From positions 43,932 through 107,931 of the forward strand of contig JAJDVY010000021.1 of the NCBI GenBank assembly GCA_022825885.1: a DNA stretch of 64,000 nt, written 5' to 3'. This document shows, one piece after another, positions 63,035 through 64,000 of this stretch. The notes under the pieces were generated by a model, which was not told the origin of the DNA, ran no database searches, and saw only the letters and a list, made by a program, of their open reading frames with translations. A program made the position numbers and the translations under genes. The stretch comes from Nitrospirales bacterium. GTDB lineage: Bacteria > Nitrospirota > Nitrospiria > Nitrospirales > UBA8639. How positions within the stretch are numbered: the first letter of the stretch is position 1; the number at the start of each line of letters is the position of its first letter.

Positions 63035-64000
63035 ATGGCTGATCACTTCGGCGAAAAAGGAGGTACGCCGTCCGCCTCGCCGAAGTATGAGTCAGAGGCG
63101 GGCCATGAGGCGCATGACGGCCTCCGGATGGCGCCCGACCTCATGCTCGATCTTGCACGCCGGGCCGCGGAACTTCTGGTGGAGCGAATCGAGGGCCTGC
63201 CCAAGGAAAGCGCCTGGGAAGGCGATTTCCAGCAGATCCTGGCGGACCGACTCATGGAGGATCCTCCTGAGCACGGACGGCCGGCAGAGGAGGTCCTGGA
63301 GCGAGCCGCCCGTGAGATCCTCCCGTTCACGCTACGGCTCGATCATCCCCGTCAATTCGCGTTTATCCCGACGGCGCCCACGTGGCCAGGCGTGCTGGCC
63401 GACTTCATGGCCGCCGGATATAACGTCAACCAATGCACCTGGCTGACTTCGAGCGGTGCGAGCCAGCTCGAACTGGTCGTCATCGACTGGATCCGGCGCT
63501 GGCTCGGCTATCCGGAGAGCGCCGGCGGGCTGTTGACGAGCGGGGGATCGGCGGCCAGCCTCGACGCGTTCGTCGCGGCACGGGAAGGCGCGGGCCACCC
63601 GGAACGTCCGACGGTGTACATGAGCGACCAGAGTCATAGCGCACACCTCCGCGCAGCCAGGATTATCGGCGTGCGACCTGAATGCATACGGCTCATTCCA
63701 TGCGATGAACGCTTCCGCCTGGACGTGGAAGCCCTCGACCGCGCCGTGGCCGAAGACCGCGCCGCCGGCCTGAATCCCGTCACGGTCTGTGCCAACGCCG
63801 GAGCCAGCAGCACCGGCGCCATCGATCCGCTCGAGCAGATCGCCGACTTCTGCGAGGCGGAGGGCATCTGGCTGCACGTCGACGGCGCCTACGGCGGTTT
63901 CGCGACGGTGACGGAGAAGGGCAAGGAACTCCTGCGCGGCATCGAGCGCGCCGACTCGGTGAACCTGGATGCGCACAAATGGTTCTTCCAGCCTTACGAG
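63035..64000 (+). CDS. Group II PLP-dependent amino acid decarboxylase, 5' part
   Basis: The frame is open to the right edge (322 codons). It has the aromatic-L-amino-acid/glutamate decarboxylase fold: LRLDHPRQFAFIPTAPTWPGVLADFMAAGYNVN, then GLLTSGGSAASLDAFVAAR, a PLP-contacting VHVDGAY-like WLHVDGAYGGF and the Schiff-base lysine in NLDAHKWFFQPYE. The substrate cannot be fixed from the visible part. GGAAAGGAAGAGAG precedes the ATG. The C-terminal part is missing from the window. Confidence 0.88.
   Translation, partial: MADHFGEKGGTPSASPKYESEAGHEAHDGLRMAPDLMLDLARRAAELLVERIEGLPKESAWEGDFQQILADRLMEDPPEHGRPAEEVLERAAREILPFTLRLDHPRQFAFIPTAPTWPGVLADFMAAGYNVNQCTWLTSSGASQLELVVIDWIRRWLGYPESAGGLLTSGGSAASLDAFVAAREGAGHPERPTVYMSDQSHSAHLRAARIIGVRPECIRLIPCDERFRLDVEALDRAVAEDRAAGLNPVTVCANAGASSTGAIDPLEQIADFCEAEGIWLHVDGAYGGFATVTEKGKELLRGIERADSVNLDAHKWFFQPYE

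Overview
The window comes from a moderately GC-rich bacterium and almost certainly from Nitrospira (phylum Nitrospirota, nitrite-oxidising bacteria). The strongest evidence is at the left edge. Positions 235-3672 (minus) encode a complete 1145-residue molybdopterin subunit of the Nitrospira-type periplasmic nitrite oxidoreductase (NxrA) with a twin-arginine signal. It is followed by the first 56 codons of NxrB (MPEVYNWQLGRKM..., then a CxxCxxC cluster motif), which runs off the window.

Layout. (1) 1-4.3 kb: nxrAB and a long AT-rich upstream region with a well-formed sigma-54 type -24/-12 promoter. (2) 4.3-13.6 kb: an Asp-box propeller lipoprotein plus a CrtC/AttH-like protein, a Lon-substrate-domain protein, an ABC exporter, SirB1-like and HEAT proteins, and two adjacent genes that together could turn arginine into proline, CO2 and ammonia. 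(3) 13.7-18.3 kb: an island with a HicB-like fragment, an HNH nuclease, a DUF4238 protein, a small lipoprotein and a type II restriction-modification pair; the part right of about 14.2 kb is AT-richer than its surroundings. (4) 18.4-29.9 kb: a YugP-type protease, SelO, a dolichol-phosphate-mannose-synthase-like glycosyltransferase with two TMTC-like membrane TPR proteins, a BASS transporter, tRNA-Val(CAC), a TPR lipoprotein and RNase HI. (5) 29.9-40.9 kb: a long leftward gene series pheA-hisC-aroF-tyrA-aroA-cmk-plsC-rpsA-sppA-HU/IHF-PCP_red, joining phenylalanine/tyrosine/chorismate synthesis to translation and envelope functions. (6) 41.2-49.2 kb: a HAD/trehalose-phosphatase fusion with a GH65 phosphorylase, then polA and an exonuclease III gene. 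(7) 49.3-56.7 kb: a tripartite RND efflux operon whose outer-membrane component carries an extra N-terminal ABC-type substrate-binding domain, ending in a BamE-like lipoprotein. (8) 56.8-62.7 kb: pncA, then trmFO-xerC-hslV-hslU-argB. (9) 63.0 kb to the end: the start of a group II PLP-dependent decarboxylase.

Three families of short repeats are scattered through the window. Some copies lie inside coding sequences: family A in the Lon-domain gene, family B in the HicB-like gene and the AttH-like gene, family C in tyrA. Some family B copies appear to supply ribosome-binding sites. Several genes have a promoter -10 element only 5-8 bases before the start codon and no Shine-Dalgarno sequence, which suggests leaderless mRNAs. 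All functional calls are from reading the sequence; no database search was run.
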